Shown here: positions 8,432-17,087 of the stretch, in pieces
Layout of the letters: the number at the start of each line of letters is the position of its first letter
Position numbering within the stretch: position 1 is the first letter of the stretch
DNA from: DATGPD01 sp041398565
GTDB lineage: Bacteria; Planctomycetota; UBA1135; UBA2386
Direction: 5' to 3'
Assembly (NCBI GenBank): GCA_041398565.1
Contig: JAWKUN010000006.1
Location: forward strand, 186,001 to 250,000
DNA length: 64,000 nt
Made by a program: the position numbers and the translations under genes
The notes under the pieces: generated by a model
Seen by the model: only the letters and a program-made list of their open reading frames with translations
Databases searched by the model: none
Told to the model about the DNA's origin: nothing

Positions 8432-8590
8432 CCGAAGGCCAGCGATCGCGAAGGCGATCGCCAGCAATATTGCTCGGAGCCCGTACGCTCGATTCTTTCA
8501 CGGGCTCTGAGCCGAAGGCTCGCGATCGCGAAGGCGATCGCCAGCAACATGGCTCGGAGCCTGTACGCTCGATTCTCTCTCAGGCTCTGA
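8431..8590 (+). repeat. Tandem 80-bp repeat, copies A and B
   Basis: Two head-to-tail copies of exactly 80 bp (8431-8510 and 8511-8590). Each has the palindromic GCGATCGCGAAGGCGATCGC core, followed by a stem: GAGCCCGT pairing with ACGGGCTC in copy A and GAGCCTG pairing with CAGGCTC in copy B. The C-to-T and G-to-A changes compensate each other, so the RNA or DNA hairpin has been kept. A third copy is inverted at 6107-6184. Confidence 0.85.
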
Positions 8591-8845
8591 GCGAGCGTGC
8601 GGCGGACTCGGCCCGATGCCGAACCGTCGCATGCGCGGAGGGCGCCAGGACGGTCGCCGCCGCGTTCGCCGTCAAGGACTGCCGCGCACCTGGTCGATAC
8701 GAAGAGGGGTGGCGGCGGGCCACCGCCGCGCCGGGCGCGGGATCGCGCGATTCCGACGACCCGGCACGGCCAGGGAACGCAGTCGTGCCGCGCACGACCG
8801 CCCCCTGCCGGGAACCAAGGGTTGGGAAACGAAGGAGCGTCACGC
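8591..8845. other. fliD upstream region
   Basis: About 255 bp between the repeats and fliD. A TCAA at 8672-8675 is followed by only weakly FliA-like sequence, so I do not call a promoter. No gene is seen. Confidence 0.4.
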
Positions 8846-10213
8846 ATGTCGAGCCTCGGCATCAACTTCAGTGGCCTGGCCTCCGGGCTGGACACGAACG
8901 CCATCGTCGAAGCGCTGGTCGCGGTCGAGCGGCGACCGATCCAGGGCATGGAGGATCGCAAGACGCAGCTCAACAAGGCCCGTGGCCTGTTGGGCGACTT
9001 CAAGGGCCTGCTCGACAAGCTCCGCACCGCGGCCGGCAAGGTGCGCCTGAACAGCAGCTTCCTCGACTACAAGGTGGCCCTCGACGACGACACGCGCGTC
9101 GGCGCCACCATCGGCTCGGGCGCGCGGGCGGGAAGCTGGGACATCGAAGTGTCTTCGCTGGCCAACGCCAAGGTGGCGACGTCCAACGGCCACGCCACCC
9201 TCGGCCAGTACAACGGGCAGTTCCTCATCTCCGACGGGACCCAGACGCGCATCGTAACCCTCGACGGCAGCACCACCGACCTCGAAGGCGTGGCTGCCAA
9301 GATCAACGAGGCGGGTCTCGAAGTGCAGGCCCAGGTGCTGGACACCGGGGGCACCGGCTCCGACCGCTACAAGCTGGTGGTCAGCAGCACCAAGACCGGC
9401 GACACCAACCGCTTCACGCTGACCGCGGACTGGGGCACGGTCAGCGACCTGGTCGCCGAGGTGAACGACAACGCCAACATCGTCACGCCCGGCAGCAACG
9501 CGCAGTTCAAGGTGAACGGCGTCGCCGTCACGCGTCCGACCAACTCGTTCAGCGATGTGATCACGGGTCTCAACGTCGACCTCAAGGGAGTGCACCCCAC
9601 CGGCGAGAAGACGCGCATCACGGTCACCACCGACGCCAGCACGACCGCCGAGAAGATCAAGGGGTTCGTCGACGCCTACAACGCGGTGGTCGACTTCGTC
9701 GCGGACCAGAACGAGCTCGACAAGGACGGCAAGGCCACCAATCCCCTGTTCGGCGACTCCACCCTGCGCAGCGCCCGCTCGTCGCTGCGCAGCATCATGG
9801 GCGGCAGCGTGGCCACCGGCAACGACGCCTACGCGTTGCTGAGCCAGGTCGGCATCACGTCCGACCGTGACGGCAAGCTCACGTTGGACCAGGCGAAGCT
9901 CGAAGAGGCGATCAACACCGACGAAGACGCAGTGGCCGCACTCTTCTCGGACGCGACCAACGGCATCGCCGCCCGCGTGTACGATCAGATCGACGTGTAC
10001 ACCGGTGCCGCCGAGGGTCTCATCAAGGCGCGCAACGAGGGCTTCGATCGCCTGGTCAAGGATCTCGACCGCCGCATCGACTCCGCCGAGACGCGGCTCG
10101 AGGCGTACGAGAAGCAGCTCGTCCAGCGCTTCGCGGCCATGGAGACGCTGGTCGGCCGCCTGCAGAGCCAGGGCGGAGCGCTGGGCTCGCTCCGCTCCCC
10201 CAACCAGAACTGA
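8846..10213 (+). CDS. fliD: Flagellar hook-associated protein 2 (filament cap)
   Basis: 455 aa. The N-terminus (MSSLGINFSGLASGLDTNAIVEAL) and the following VERRPI segment with a coiled coil are diagnostic of FliD. The C-terminal part (LISQVGIT-like LLSQVGITSDRDGKLTLD, then a long coiled coil ending ETLVGRLQSQ) matches the FliD C-terminal domain. GAAGGAG lies 9 bp before the ATG at 8846. The cap sits at the filament tip and folds exported flagellin. It precedes fliS by 26 bp, so the two are probably co-transcribed. Confidence 0.95.
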   Translation: MSSLGINFSGLASGLDTNAIVEALVAVERRPIQGMEDRKTQLNKARGLLGDFKGLLDKLRTAAGKVRLNSSFLDYKVALDDDTRVGATIGSGARAGSWDIEVSSLANAKVATSNGHATLGQYNGQFLISDGTQTRIVTLDGSTTDLEGVAAKINEAGLEVQAQVLDTGGTGSDRYKLVVSSTKTGDTNRFTLTADWGTVSDLVAEVNDNANIVTPGSNAQFKVNGVAVTRPTNSFSDVITGLNVDLKGVHPTGEKTRITVTTDASTTAEKIKGFVDAYNAVVDFVADQNELDKDGKATNPLFGDSTLRSARSSLRSIMGGSVATGNDAYALLSQVGITSDRDGKLTLDQAKLEEAINTDEDAVAALFSDATNGIAARVYDQIDVYTGAAEGLIKARNEGFDRLVKDLDRRIDSAETRLEAYEKQLVQRFAAMETLVGRLQSQGGALGSLRSPNQN

Positions 10214-10239
10214 CACGGATTCCCACGAAGGAGAGAGAC

Positions 10240-10617
10240 ATGAACCTGAACGCCGCAGCGACCTATCGCCGCAACGCGATCCTCACCGCCTCCCCTGGCA
10301 AGCTCGTCAAGATGCTGTACGAGGGCGCGATCACCAACCTGGAGCGCACTCGCGTGTCGCTGAGCGACGCCAAGACCCGGCGCAGCGCCGAAACCGGCGA
10401 GACGCTCGGGCGGGCCTATGGCATCATCGGTGAGCTGCGCGCTGCCCTGAACTTCGAGGTCGGCGGCGAGATCGCCCGCAACCTGGATCTCCTGTACGAG
10501 TTCAGCCTCGACCAGCTCACCAGCGCCAACAGCACCCGCGAGCCGGCCCACGTCGACAACACCCTGCGGGTGATGCGGACGCTCAAGGAAGGCTGGGATG
10601 CCGTCCTCGCCAACTAG
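10240..10617 (+). CDS. fliS: Flagellin export chaperone FliS
   Basis: 125 aa, the usual length. The helical FliS pattern is clear: AAATYRRNAILTASPGKLVKMLYEGAI at the N-terminus and LNFEVGGEIARNLDLLYEF in the middle. It binds the C-terminal helix of flagellin in the cytosol and prevents premature polymerisation. AAGGAG precedes the ATG. Its end overlaps the next small gene by 20 bp. Confidence 0.95.
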   Translation: MNLNAAATYRRNAILTASPGKLVKMLYEGAITNLERTRVSLSDAKTRRSAETGETLGRAYGIIGELRAALNFEVGGEIARNLDLLYEFSLDQLTSANSTREPAHVDNTLRVMRTLKEGWDAVLAN

Positions 10618-10942
10618 CGACGCACGACGCATCCTTGCCGAACTCGACGCGACCTTCGCCGAGGCCACCCGCACCCTCGCTGCCGGCGACCTCGGCGCCA
10701 CCTCGACGCTGGTCGCGCACGTCGACGCGCTGCTCGGCGCCATCGCCGTCGAATCCGCCGCCGGCCACCCCATGGAGGCGGCTCTGGCGGGCGTCCGCGA
10801 ACGGCACGCCCGCTTGCTCGCCGCCGCGAGCAGCGAATACGAGCGAGTCGCCGTCGAGCTCGGCAAGGTGCGCACGTCGCGACGTGCCATGCGCTCGTAC
10901 GGCTGGCGGCGACCGACCGGCGACGGCGGCCGGTCTGTTTGA
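10598..10942 (+). CDS. Small helical protein coupled to fliS (FliT-like position)
   Basis: 114 aa, mostly helical, Ala-rich, with no membrane segment. The gene starts inside the last codons of fliS, so translation is probably coupled. The position after fliS is where many bacteria encode FliT, a chaperone of FliD. The sequence itself shows no motif that proves this. A FliT- or FlgN-like export chaperone is the most likely guess. Confidence 0.55.
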   Translation: MPSSPTSDARRILAELDATFAEATRTLAAGDLGATSTLVAHVDALLGAIAVESAAGHPMEAALAGVRERHARLLAAASSEYERVAVELGKVRTSRRAMRSYGWRRPTGDGGRSV

Positions 10943-11246
10943 GCCTGCGCGCGCTTCGCCGCGCCTGGCAGAACGGCCGCACGCCGCACGAGACTGACAT
11001 TCCGTCCCATCGCCGACCGGCCGCAATGCCGTTCCGGCCGGCGGAATGCCAGCCATCGCACGCTCGTGCTGATCAGCTCTCGTCCGCGACTCGATCGCTT
11101 CGCCGCTCGAGGCCACGTCATCGGTAGTTGCAGTCGCCGCTCCTGTCGGGCCCGTGCAGTGAGCACGTTCGGCGGGTAGCGCGCCTCGCCTCGATCGCGC
11201 TATGGGGCGCGCTCCGCTCTCGCCCAGCGGCAGCCAAACAGTCCCC
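10943..11246. other. Intergenic region after the flagellar operon
   Basis: 304 bp without a gene. An imperfect inverted repeat (CATTCCG near 10999 and CGGAATG near 11042) could end the flagellar transcript. Nothing else is seen. Confidence 0.4.
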
Positions 11247-11648
11247 ATGATCGTCTTCGCCAGAGCCCTGGCCGTGCTCGGCCTCCTCTTCTTCGGTGGC
11301 GCGCTCCTCACAGCCGCCACCGATGTCCCCCTCGTCACCTGCCGCATCCAGTACCGCTACGTCGGACTCGACGTCGACGCGCGCTGTGCCGGCGAGTGCC
11401 CCACCGCCAACTGCACCTTCGTGGTGAGCCAGCAGGGGCAGTTCATCGTGTACTCGTGCGTCTGCGACGACGGGTCGGAGGCGTGGTGCCCGGGCGTCCT
11501 CATCCACGACAACGACGGCATCGGCCCGACCTGCACGAACCCGTACGAACCGTGCGGTTGGCACATGGAGAGCACCTGCTGGCCGTACTTCAATCCCGAT
11601 CCGACCTTCGCCAACGCCTGCAACTGCGAGTACGACGAGGAACAGTAG
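11247..11648 (+). CDS. Small secreted cysteine-rich protein
   Basis: 133 aa from the ATG at 11247. Residues 1-25 (MIVFARALAVLGLLFFGGALLTAA) form a signal peptide or N-terminal anchor. The mature part holds twelve cysteines in 105 residues (for example CAGECPTANC, SCVCDDG, NACNC), an even number suited to disulfides outside the cytosol. It is rich in Trp, Asp and Pro and ends in an acidic EYDEEQ. I do not recognise the family. Confidence 0.6.
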   Translation: MIVFARALAVLGLLFFGGALLTAATDVPLVTCRIQYRYVGLDVDARCAGECPTANCTFVVSQQGQFIVYSCVCDDGSEAWCPGVLIHDNDGIGPTCTNPYEPCGWHMESTCWPYFNPDPTFANACNCEYDEEQ

Positions 11649-11793
11649 TCGTGTCCACGGCTACGCGCCGCCCCCGAGGGACGCGACGCCCGTCGCGACC
11701 CGCGCCGATCGTCCGTCGAGCTGCCCCGCCACGCGGCGTCCGCTCCGACAGGCGACGAGGCCCACGCCTTCGTACCTCCTCTCCTGGTCGGTC

Positions 11794-13377
11794 GTGACGC
11801 ACACTCGTGGAGCCATCGCGGCTGCGCCCTCGCGGGCGAGCCAGGGCGTCACCGCGCTCGTGGCGGTCGCGGTCCTGGTAGCGTGGACCCTCTGGATCGC
11901 CGGTGGGCACCTGCGCGCCTCGGCCTCGGCCCCGGTGTTCGACAGTCGCTCGGCCAACGCCGTGCGGCCCCCGCTCGAGCCGGCCGCGACCTGCACGCCG
12001 ACCACCGAGCCCGACACGATGCGTGTCGTCGATGCGGCCGACGGCAGCGCGGTGCCGGGCGCGGAGCTCTGGCTGGCCCCGCCCGGAGCCAGGCAGCTCG
12101 CGCCGGAACGCAGCCACCTGGTGGGCAGGACCGGCGTGGACGGTGCTCTGGCGCTGCCGCCAGCGGTCCCCGGCGAAGACCGCGAGTTGGTGCTGCGCGC
12201 CGGCCACTACCGCGCGGCGGTTCTGCCACCCGTGAACTCCGGCGAAGGGCTGCGCGTGGCTCTGCGACGCGCGGCGCAGCAGCGCCTGCGCTGTACCGGC
12301 CCGGCCGGCGTCCCGATCGCCGGGGCCCGCGTCACGCTGTCGCGCTCGAGTGCGCCACGCACGACCGACGCTGCGTGCGGCCTACCACCCGGGGGCGACC
12401 CCCGCGGCGCCGTCTACTCGGTGCGCACCGGCGAAGACGGCGGCGCCGTCCTCGACGGCCTGACCCCGGGCACCTACGCGCTGCAGATCCAGCACGACCA
12501 TTTCGCTCCGGTCGCCCCCCGCGAGCTGCTGGAACTCGAGGTACCGGCTCGGCCAATACACGTCGAGATGATGGACCTCCTCGGCTGTGTGCTCACGCCA
12601 CCGGAGGGCGACTTCGTCGAGACCAGTGGCATCCGGACGCCGCCCGGCGAGTTGCGCACGACGGTGCAGTCGATGTCGGCCGCACGACGTGCGCAGCAGT
12701 CTTTGCGCGCGGCGAACCCGGGGTGCTTCGTGCACGTCCTGCCCGGAGACCGAGGCGTCGGCACACGCCGCGCGCGCGGCAAGGCGCTGCTGCGGCAGCT
12801 CGGGTTCCGCGTGTTCGACGTCGAGCTACGCCCTCTGCGTTCGCTGGTGCCCGGCGTGCTCGACGTCCGCGGGCCAGCCCAGGCCTGGGCAACGGTGCGG
12901 ATTCGCACGCCACAGCGGTCGCCGCTCGAGCTCCTGCTCCGCCACGACGACGGCGGCGTGGTCTGCCACGTGCCGCTGCCGCTCGACCAGGACGTGCGCG
13001 TGCCAGCCGGTGACTACGGCCTGGACACCGCGGCGGCGCCCATCCGAGCCTTGCTGCCCAAGGGCAAGCTCAGGCTCGCAGCCGACCGAACCACGGACCT
13101 GCCCCTGGACCCGGGCGACTGGCGGGTCGTGCACTTGCGGGTAGTGACCCCGTCGAACGAGCCGGTCGGCCCTTGCTCGGTCCGAGTGCAGCGCAACGGC
13201 CGACACCTGCACGGCTTCGTCGCGCGCGACGGAGGCGAGATCGCCCTCACCGTGCCGGCCGGCAAGGTCGGCATCGTGGTCGGCGCCACCGGGTTCGTCA
13301 CCGGCGGCCTCGAACTCGAGGTTCGCACCGACGCCACGCCTTCCAACGTCACCCTCCCCCTCGACTATGGCGACTGA
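11794..13377 (+). CDS. Membrane-anchored protein with carboxypeptidase-regulatory-like beta domains
   Basis: 527 aa from a GTG at 11794. A single N-terminal transmembrane helix (VTALVAVAVLVAWTLWIAG) anchors a long extracytoplasmic part. Several segments follow the beta-sandwich pattern of carboxypeptidase-D regulatory-like domains: VVDAADGSAVPGAELWL, PAGVPIAGARVTL, SNEPVGPCSVRV, each followed by a Gly/Asp turn and a strand. Such domains are common in large planctomycete surface proteins. No enzymatic motif is seen. Its stop overlaps the start of the next gene by 11 bp. Confidence 0.55.
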   Translation: MTHTRGAIAAAPSRASQGVTALVAVAVLVAWTLWIAGGHLRASASAPVFDSRSANAVRPPLEPAATCTPTTEPDTMRVVDAADGSAVPGAELWLAPPGARQLAPERSHLVGRTGVDGALALPPAVPGEDRELVLRAGHYRAAVLPPVNSGEGLRVALRRAAQQRLRCTGPAGVPIAGARVTLSRSSAPRTTDAACGLPPGGDPRGAVYSVRTGEDGGAVLDGLTPGTYALQIQHDHFAPVAPRELLELEVPARPIHVEMMDLLGCVLTPPEGDFVETSGIRTPPGELRTTVQSMSAARRAQQSLRAANPGCFVHVLPGDRGVGTRRARGKALLRQLGFRVFDVELRPLRSLVPGVLDVRGPAQAWATVRIRTPQRSPLELLLRHDDGGVVCHVPLPLDQDVRVPAGDYGLDTAAAPIRALLPKGKLRLAADRTTDLPLDPGDWRVVHLRVVTPSNEPVGPCSVRVQRNGRHLHGFVARDGGEIALTVPAGKVGIVVGATGFVTGGLELEVRTDATPSNVTLPLDYGD

Positions 13378-13762
13378 CTCGACTCTTGCCGCTCGTGTGC
13401 CGGGCCTCCGCGTCGACCGCGCGATGGCCGTGCTACTGGCCGTGGCCCTGGCCACGTTCGGTCTGGTGAAGATCGGCTTCGGCTACCGGCAGGGTCTCGA
13501 GATCAGCCGGACGACCTACTACGCCGCCAGCGCGGTGGAGCTGCTGGCGGCGACCATGCTGCTGACCCGCCTGCGACTGTTCGGCGCCTTGCTCACCGCC
13601 ATCTTCTTCGCAGTGGCCATCGCCTACTCGCAGTGGAGCGGCGTGCACGCATGCGGTTGCCTGGGCCCGGTCCGCCTCACCTCGACCGCCTACCGCTTGA
13701 TCGCGGCGACGCTCGGCCTGACCGCGGTGCTCCTGGTCCAGCGCCGCCTCTATCGCCCGTGA
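13367..13762 (+). CDS. MauE/DoxX-like four-helix membrane protein
   Basis: 131 aa with four predicted transmembrane helices (about 18-38, 48-68, 72-90, 104-124). Between helices 3 and 4 is the motif HACGCLGPVRLT. A CxC/CGC loop in a four-helix protein is typical of the MauE-type and DoxX-like families, which handle thiol/disulfide redox chemistry at the membrane. It overlaps the upstream gene, so the two are probably translated together. Substrate unknown. Confidence 0.6.
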   Translation: MATDSTLAARVPGLRVDRAMAVLLAVALATFGLVKIGFGYRQGLEISRTTYYAASAVELLAATMLLTRLRLFGALLTAIFFAVAIAYSQWSGVHACGCLGPVRLTSTAYRLIAATLGLTAVLLVQRRLYRP

Positions 13763-13843
13763 GGTCGAGGCGGCGCGCGCGGACGATCGCGCACGCCGAG
13801 CGGTCGGTGGCACGGCCCGCCGCCATCGCGGCGGCCGCGCCGA

Positions 13844-14470
13844 TCAGCCGCCGACCGCCTGCAGGTTGGCGACCGCATCCTCGTAGCCGGAGTCGATCGC
13901 CATGGCCCGCTTGAAGCAGACGATGGCGTCGCCGGCGCGCCCCAGACGGTGGGCGCACACCCCCCGGTTGTTCCAGGTCTCGGCATCGTCGCCACGCAGG
14001 TCGCAGGCGCGGGCGAAGCACTCCTCGGCGCGCGCGAACTCGCTCTTGCCGAACAGCACCATGCCCAAGTTGAAGTAGGCGTCCGCGCTCGTCGGGTTGC
14101 GCTCGAGCACCGACGAGAACGCGGTGATGGCACCCTGGTCGTCGCCGGCGATGTAGCGCACGAAGCCGAGCTGGTTCATGTACTCGAGGTCGTCCGGCGC
14201 GAAGGTGACCGATGCCTCCAGATGGGGCAGAGCCTCCTTGTACAGGTTCTGCGACAGGAAGGCCTCCGCCGCCGAGCGGTGCGCGACCGCGATCTTGACC
14301 GCGAACTCGTGCAGCATCTCGACGACCTGCTGCTTCATCGTCGCCGCCGCGCTCTCATCGCTGACGACCAGCGGCGGCCGCGTGCCGATGCGCGTGGGGA
14401 CCGGACCGAAGCCGGAGGCCAGCGATGGGAACGGGTTGTTCTTGTTGGTGGAGGACTGCGTGGTTTGCAT
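13844..14470 (-). CDS. Cytoplasmic TPR-repeat protein
   Basis: 208 aa from the ATG at 14470, which has GGGAGAG 4 bp upstream; an ATG further upstream adds a less likely extension. After about 70 disordered residues there are at least four TPR units (LYKEALPHLEASVTFAPDD, DDQGAITAFSSVLERNPTS, KSEFARAEECFARACDLR, RAGDAIVCFKRAMAIDSG). Its arrangement resembles the TPR adaptors (SycD/LcrH-like) used as secretion chaperones. It lies 41 bp after the glycosyltransferase gene on the same strand and may share its transcript. Confidence 0.6.
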   Translation of the reverse strand: MQTTQSSTNKNNPFPSLASGFGPVPTRIGTRPPLVVSDESAAATMKQQVVEMLHEFAVKIAVAHRSAAEAFLSQNLYKEALPHLEASVTFAPDDLEYMNQLGFVRYIAGDDQGAITAFSSVLERNPTSADAYFNLGMVLFGKSEFARAEECFARACDLRGDDAETWNNRGVCAHRLGRAGDAIVCFKRAMAIDSGYEDAVANLQAVGG

Positions 14471-14511
14471 CTTGCTCTCCCTCTGCGTGGTTGCTCTGTT
14501 TCGAAATTCGT

Positions 14512-16995
14512 TCAACCGAGACTGGCGACGAGCTCACGCGTGCGCTCGGCCTCGTTGCCGAGCTGCGCACGTTCGAGCAGCTTCACCGCGCGCTGGCCGA
14601 GGGCCCGCGCCTGATCGACGCACCCCAGTCTCGACAGGATCACCGCCGCCTGCTGGCAGGCGCCGGCGCTGTCCGGATTGCGTTCCAAGTGTTTGGTGAG
14701 GACCTGCAGTGCCAGACCCGGCTCGTCGCTCTGGACGTACAGGCTCGACAGGGCCAACGCCGTGACCTCGTAGTCCGGATGCGCGGCGCGCGCCGCCTCG
14801 AGGAGCTCGCGCGCCCGCGCGTGGTCACCGAGGCGCAGATAGGCCTGCGCCATGCCGGTGAGCGAGACGTAGGAGGTGAGCCCCTCCTGGACCGGGACGA
14901 CCAGCACGCGCCCGGCGTAGCCGAAGCAGGCTCGGTAGTGCGCGATCGCCTCTTCGTGCCGGCCCTCGTGGTTGGCGATGCCGGCCGCGATGTAGTGCAG
15001 ATTCGGCGTCGGCATGTAGTCGCGGAAGGCCTGCGCGACGGTCGCCCGGGCTCGCGTGAAGTCGCCCTGACAACCCAGCTCGAGCGCCAGCAGCGCGGCG
15101 ATCTCGCCGGCGTACGGGAGCTGCCCGGGCAGGTGTTGCGGCTGGCGCCGTAGCGCGTCCCAGGCACGCTCGAGGACGACGCGCGCCTCGTCGCGGCGTC
15201 CTGGCATCCGGCGCAAGGCGTCTCCGTACTTGTAGAGCGAGTACACGTCGTCAGGCGCGTCCTGCAGCTGCAGCTTGAACAAGCGGTCGTTGCGCTCGTT
15301 CTTGCCGCGCTGCCGCATGCGCTCCTCGACGTAGCCGTCGTGCAAGACGACCAAGTCGCTCATCGCCAGACGCATGCCCATCGGACCGGCCACCGCCAAC
15401 AGCGACGGCAGGACCTGCTCGTGGATGCGGTTCTGGTAGTGGATGCCGGGGAGGTTGCGGAACAGGCGGAGGATGGCGACACCCATGGTCTTGGTGCCGT
15501 CGCCGTACTCGTTTTGCAGCACGAGCTGATAGCCGGCCACCTGGCCGTCGCGCAGCAGTTCGCGCAGGCGGTCGCCTTGGTCGGGTGCCAGCGCTTCGTC
15601 GGCATCCAGCACCAGGATCCAATCGCCGGTGGCGGCGGACATTCCGACATTGCGCGGCGCCGAGAAGTCGTCGGCCCACGGCGACTCCAGGACCTGCGCC
15701 CCGAAGCTCTCGGCGATGGCGACGGTGTCGTCGCTCGAGCCGGTGTCGACGACGATGATCTCGTCGACGCGGTCGCGCACCGATCGCAGACAACGCGCCA
15801 GCGTCTGCGCCTCGTCCTTCACCATCATCACCAGACTGAGGCGCGGCTGGCGTCCGCTCCACGGCGCCGGCAGCGGTTCGGTGTAGGGGACCAGCGTCGC
15901 GGGATCGCGGTCGAGACCGATCTCGTTCCACGCTGCCAGCATGGCACGTGCCTCGTCCGCGGCCGTCGTGGCGACCGGGACCGGCGGCGTGACGAAACCC
16001 TCGACGTCCACCGGCGCGGGCCCGCCGGTCTGCGCGTCGAGCATCAGGCACAGATCCTCGTAGGCCACCTGCGGCGCCTGCGTCCTTCCGGCGGCAGAGC
16101 CGAGAGCCAAGAGCTCTTGGCGCCAGGTCATCAAGCCGCACACGTCCCCGGGTGCGATCGGCGCGCCCTCGCGCGCCGCGACCACGGCAGCGTGCCGCCA
16201 CAGGCGAGCGCGCAGCGCGGTGTACGACGCCTCGTCGATCGTGGCGCCGGCGCGCAGGAACAGGATCGTGTCGCCCGCAGCACGGCTGATTCCCCGCAGG
16301 AACGCCTGCGCCTCGTCGTCTCCGTCGCAGAGAACGACCTCGATGTCGGGCGGCAGGTGGTCGAGGCTGGCGCGCGTGCGGGCGATGTCCTCGACGCCGC
16401 CCGGCCCGATCAGCACCGAGCCCCGCGGTGCCGGCATCGCCGTGGCGGTGATCCAGAAGCGGCGGGGCGGCGCACCGTGGCGCAGGACGAAGGGGATGAT
16501 CCCCTGCTGCAGCAGCGCGGCGGCGAAGCCGGGCGACAGCCCCTCGCCCAGCGACGGCACGTCGAACACGTCGTGCACGACGAAGCCGGCAGCCGCCAGC
16601 ATCGGCAGCAGCTCCTGACGATGGATGCTGCGCTCGGGATCGCCGATCGCCCCCACCGGATCGAGGTTGCGCAGGCGCGTCTCCAGGCCGCGGCGCAGGG
16701 CCGCGATGCTCTGCGCGTTGGCGACATCGAACACGACGGGGGCCCCGACGTTCAGCCGCTGGCGCAGGGTGTGCAGGAACGGCATCAGTGCGCCGAGCGA
16801 GTCGCTGAGTCCCGCGACGACCGCGCCGTCGAAGGCGCCCTCCGGCAGGCGCAGGAAGCCGCCGTCACGCTCGCCCTGGTCGGGGAGGCGCAGGATCCGG
16901 CCATGGGTCGGAATCAGCTCGGACAGGCATTGCACCTGCCCGCCGAAGCCGCGCGGATCCTGGTGTCGGCCGGGGTTGGCCGTCATGAACTGCAC
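14512..16995 (-). CDS. Family 2 glycosyltransferase with N-terminal domain and C-terminal TPRs
   Basis: 827 aa. Residues of about 385-520 form a GT-A family 2 glycosyltransferase: LSLVMMVKDEAQTLARCL, VVDTGSSDDT, and the metal-binding VLDADEAL. The N-terminal 200 residues look like a degenerate methyltransferase-like fold (GAVVAGLSDSLGALMPFL, VVFDVANAQ). A second region at about 205-300 resembles a partial glycosyltransferase fold (VVLCDGDDEAQAFL). The last 250 residues are TPR repeats. GT2-TPR proteins often modify proteins. The flagellar neighbourhood suggests flagellin glycosylation, but that is inference. Confidence 0.7.
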   Translation of the reverse strand: MQFMTANPGRHQDPRGFGGQVQCLSELIPTHGRILRLPDQGERDGGFLRLPEGAFDGAVVAGLSDSLGALMPFLHTLRQRLNVGAPVVFDVANAQSIAALRRGLETRLRNLDPVGAIGDPERSIHRQELLPMLAAAGFVVHDVFDVPSLGEGLSPGFAAALLQQGIIPFVLRHGAPPRRFWITATAMPAPRGSVLIGPGGVEDIARTRASLDHLPPDIEVVLCDGDDEAQAFLRGISRAAGDTILFLRAGATIDEASYTALRARLWRHAAVVAAREGAPIAPGDVCGLMTWRQELLALGSAAGRTQAPQVAYEDLCLMLDAQTGGPAPVDVEGFVTPPVPVATTAADEARAMLAAWNEIGLDRDPATLVPYTEPLPAPWSGRQPRLSLVMMVKDEAQTLARCLRSVRDRVDEIIVVDTGSSDDTVAIAESFGAQVLESPWADDFSAPRNVGMSAATGDWILVLDADEALAPDQGDRLRELLRDGQVAGYQLVLQNEYGDGTKTMGVAILRLFRNLPGIHYQNRIHEQVLPSLLAVAGPMGMRLAMSDLVVLHDGYVEERMRQRGKNERNDRLFKLQLQDAPDDVYSLYKYGDALRRMPGRRDEARVVLERAWDALRRQPQHLPGQLPYAGEIAALLALELGCQGDFTRARATVAQAFRDYMPTPNLHYIAAGIANHEGRHEEAIAHYRACFGYAGRVLVVPVQEGLTSYVSLTGMAQAYLRLGDHARARELLEAARAAHPDYEVTALALSSLYVQSDEPGLALQVLTKHLERNPDSAGACQQAAVILSRLGCVDQARALGQRAVKLLERAQLGNEAERTRELVASLG

Positions 16996-17087
16996 CTCTT
17001 ACCTTTGCCCAGTCGGCGACGCTCCCTGCGTCGACCGGCGATCAGACCTATCGGTCGATCGGTTGCGCGGCTTGACTGGAAAGCTCG

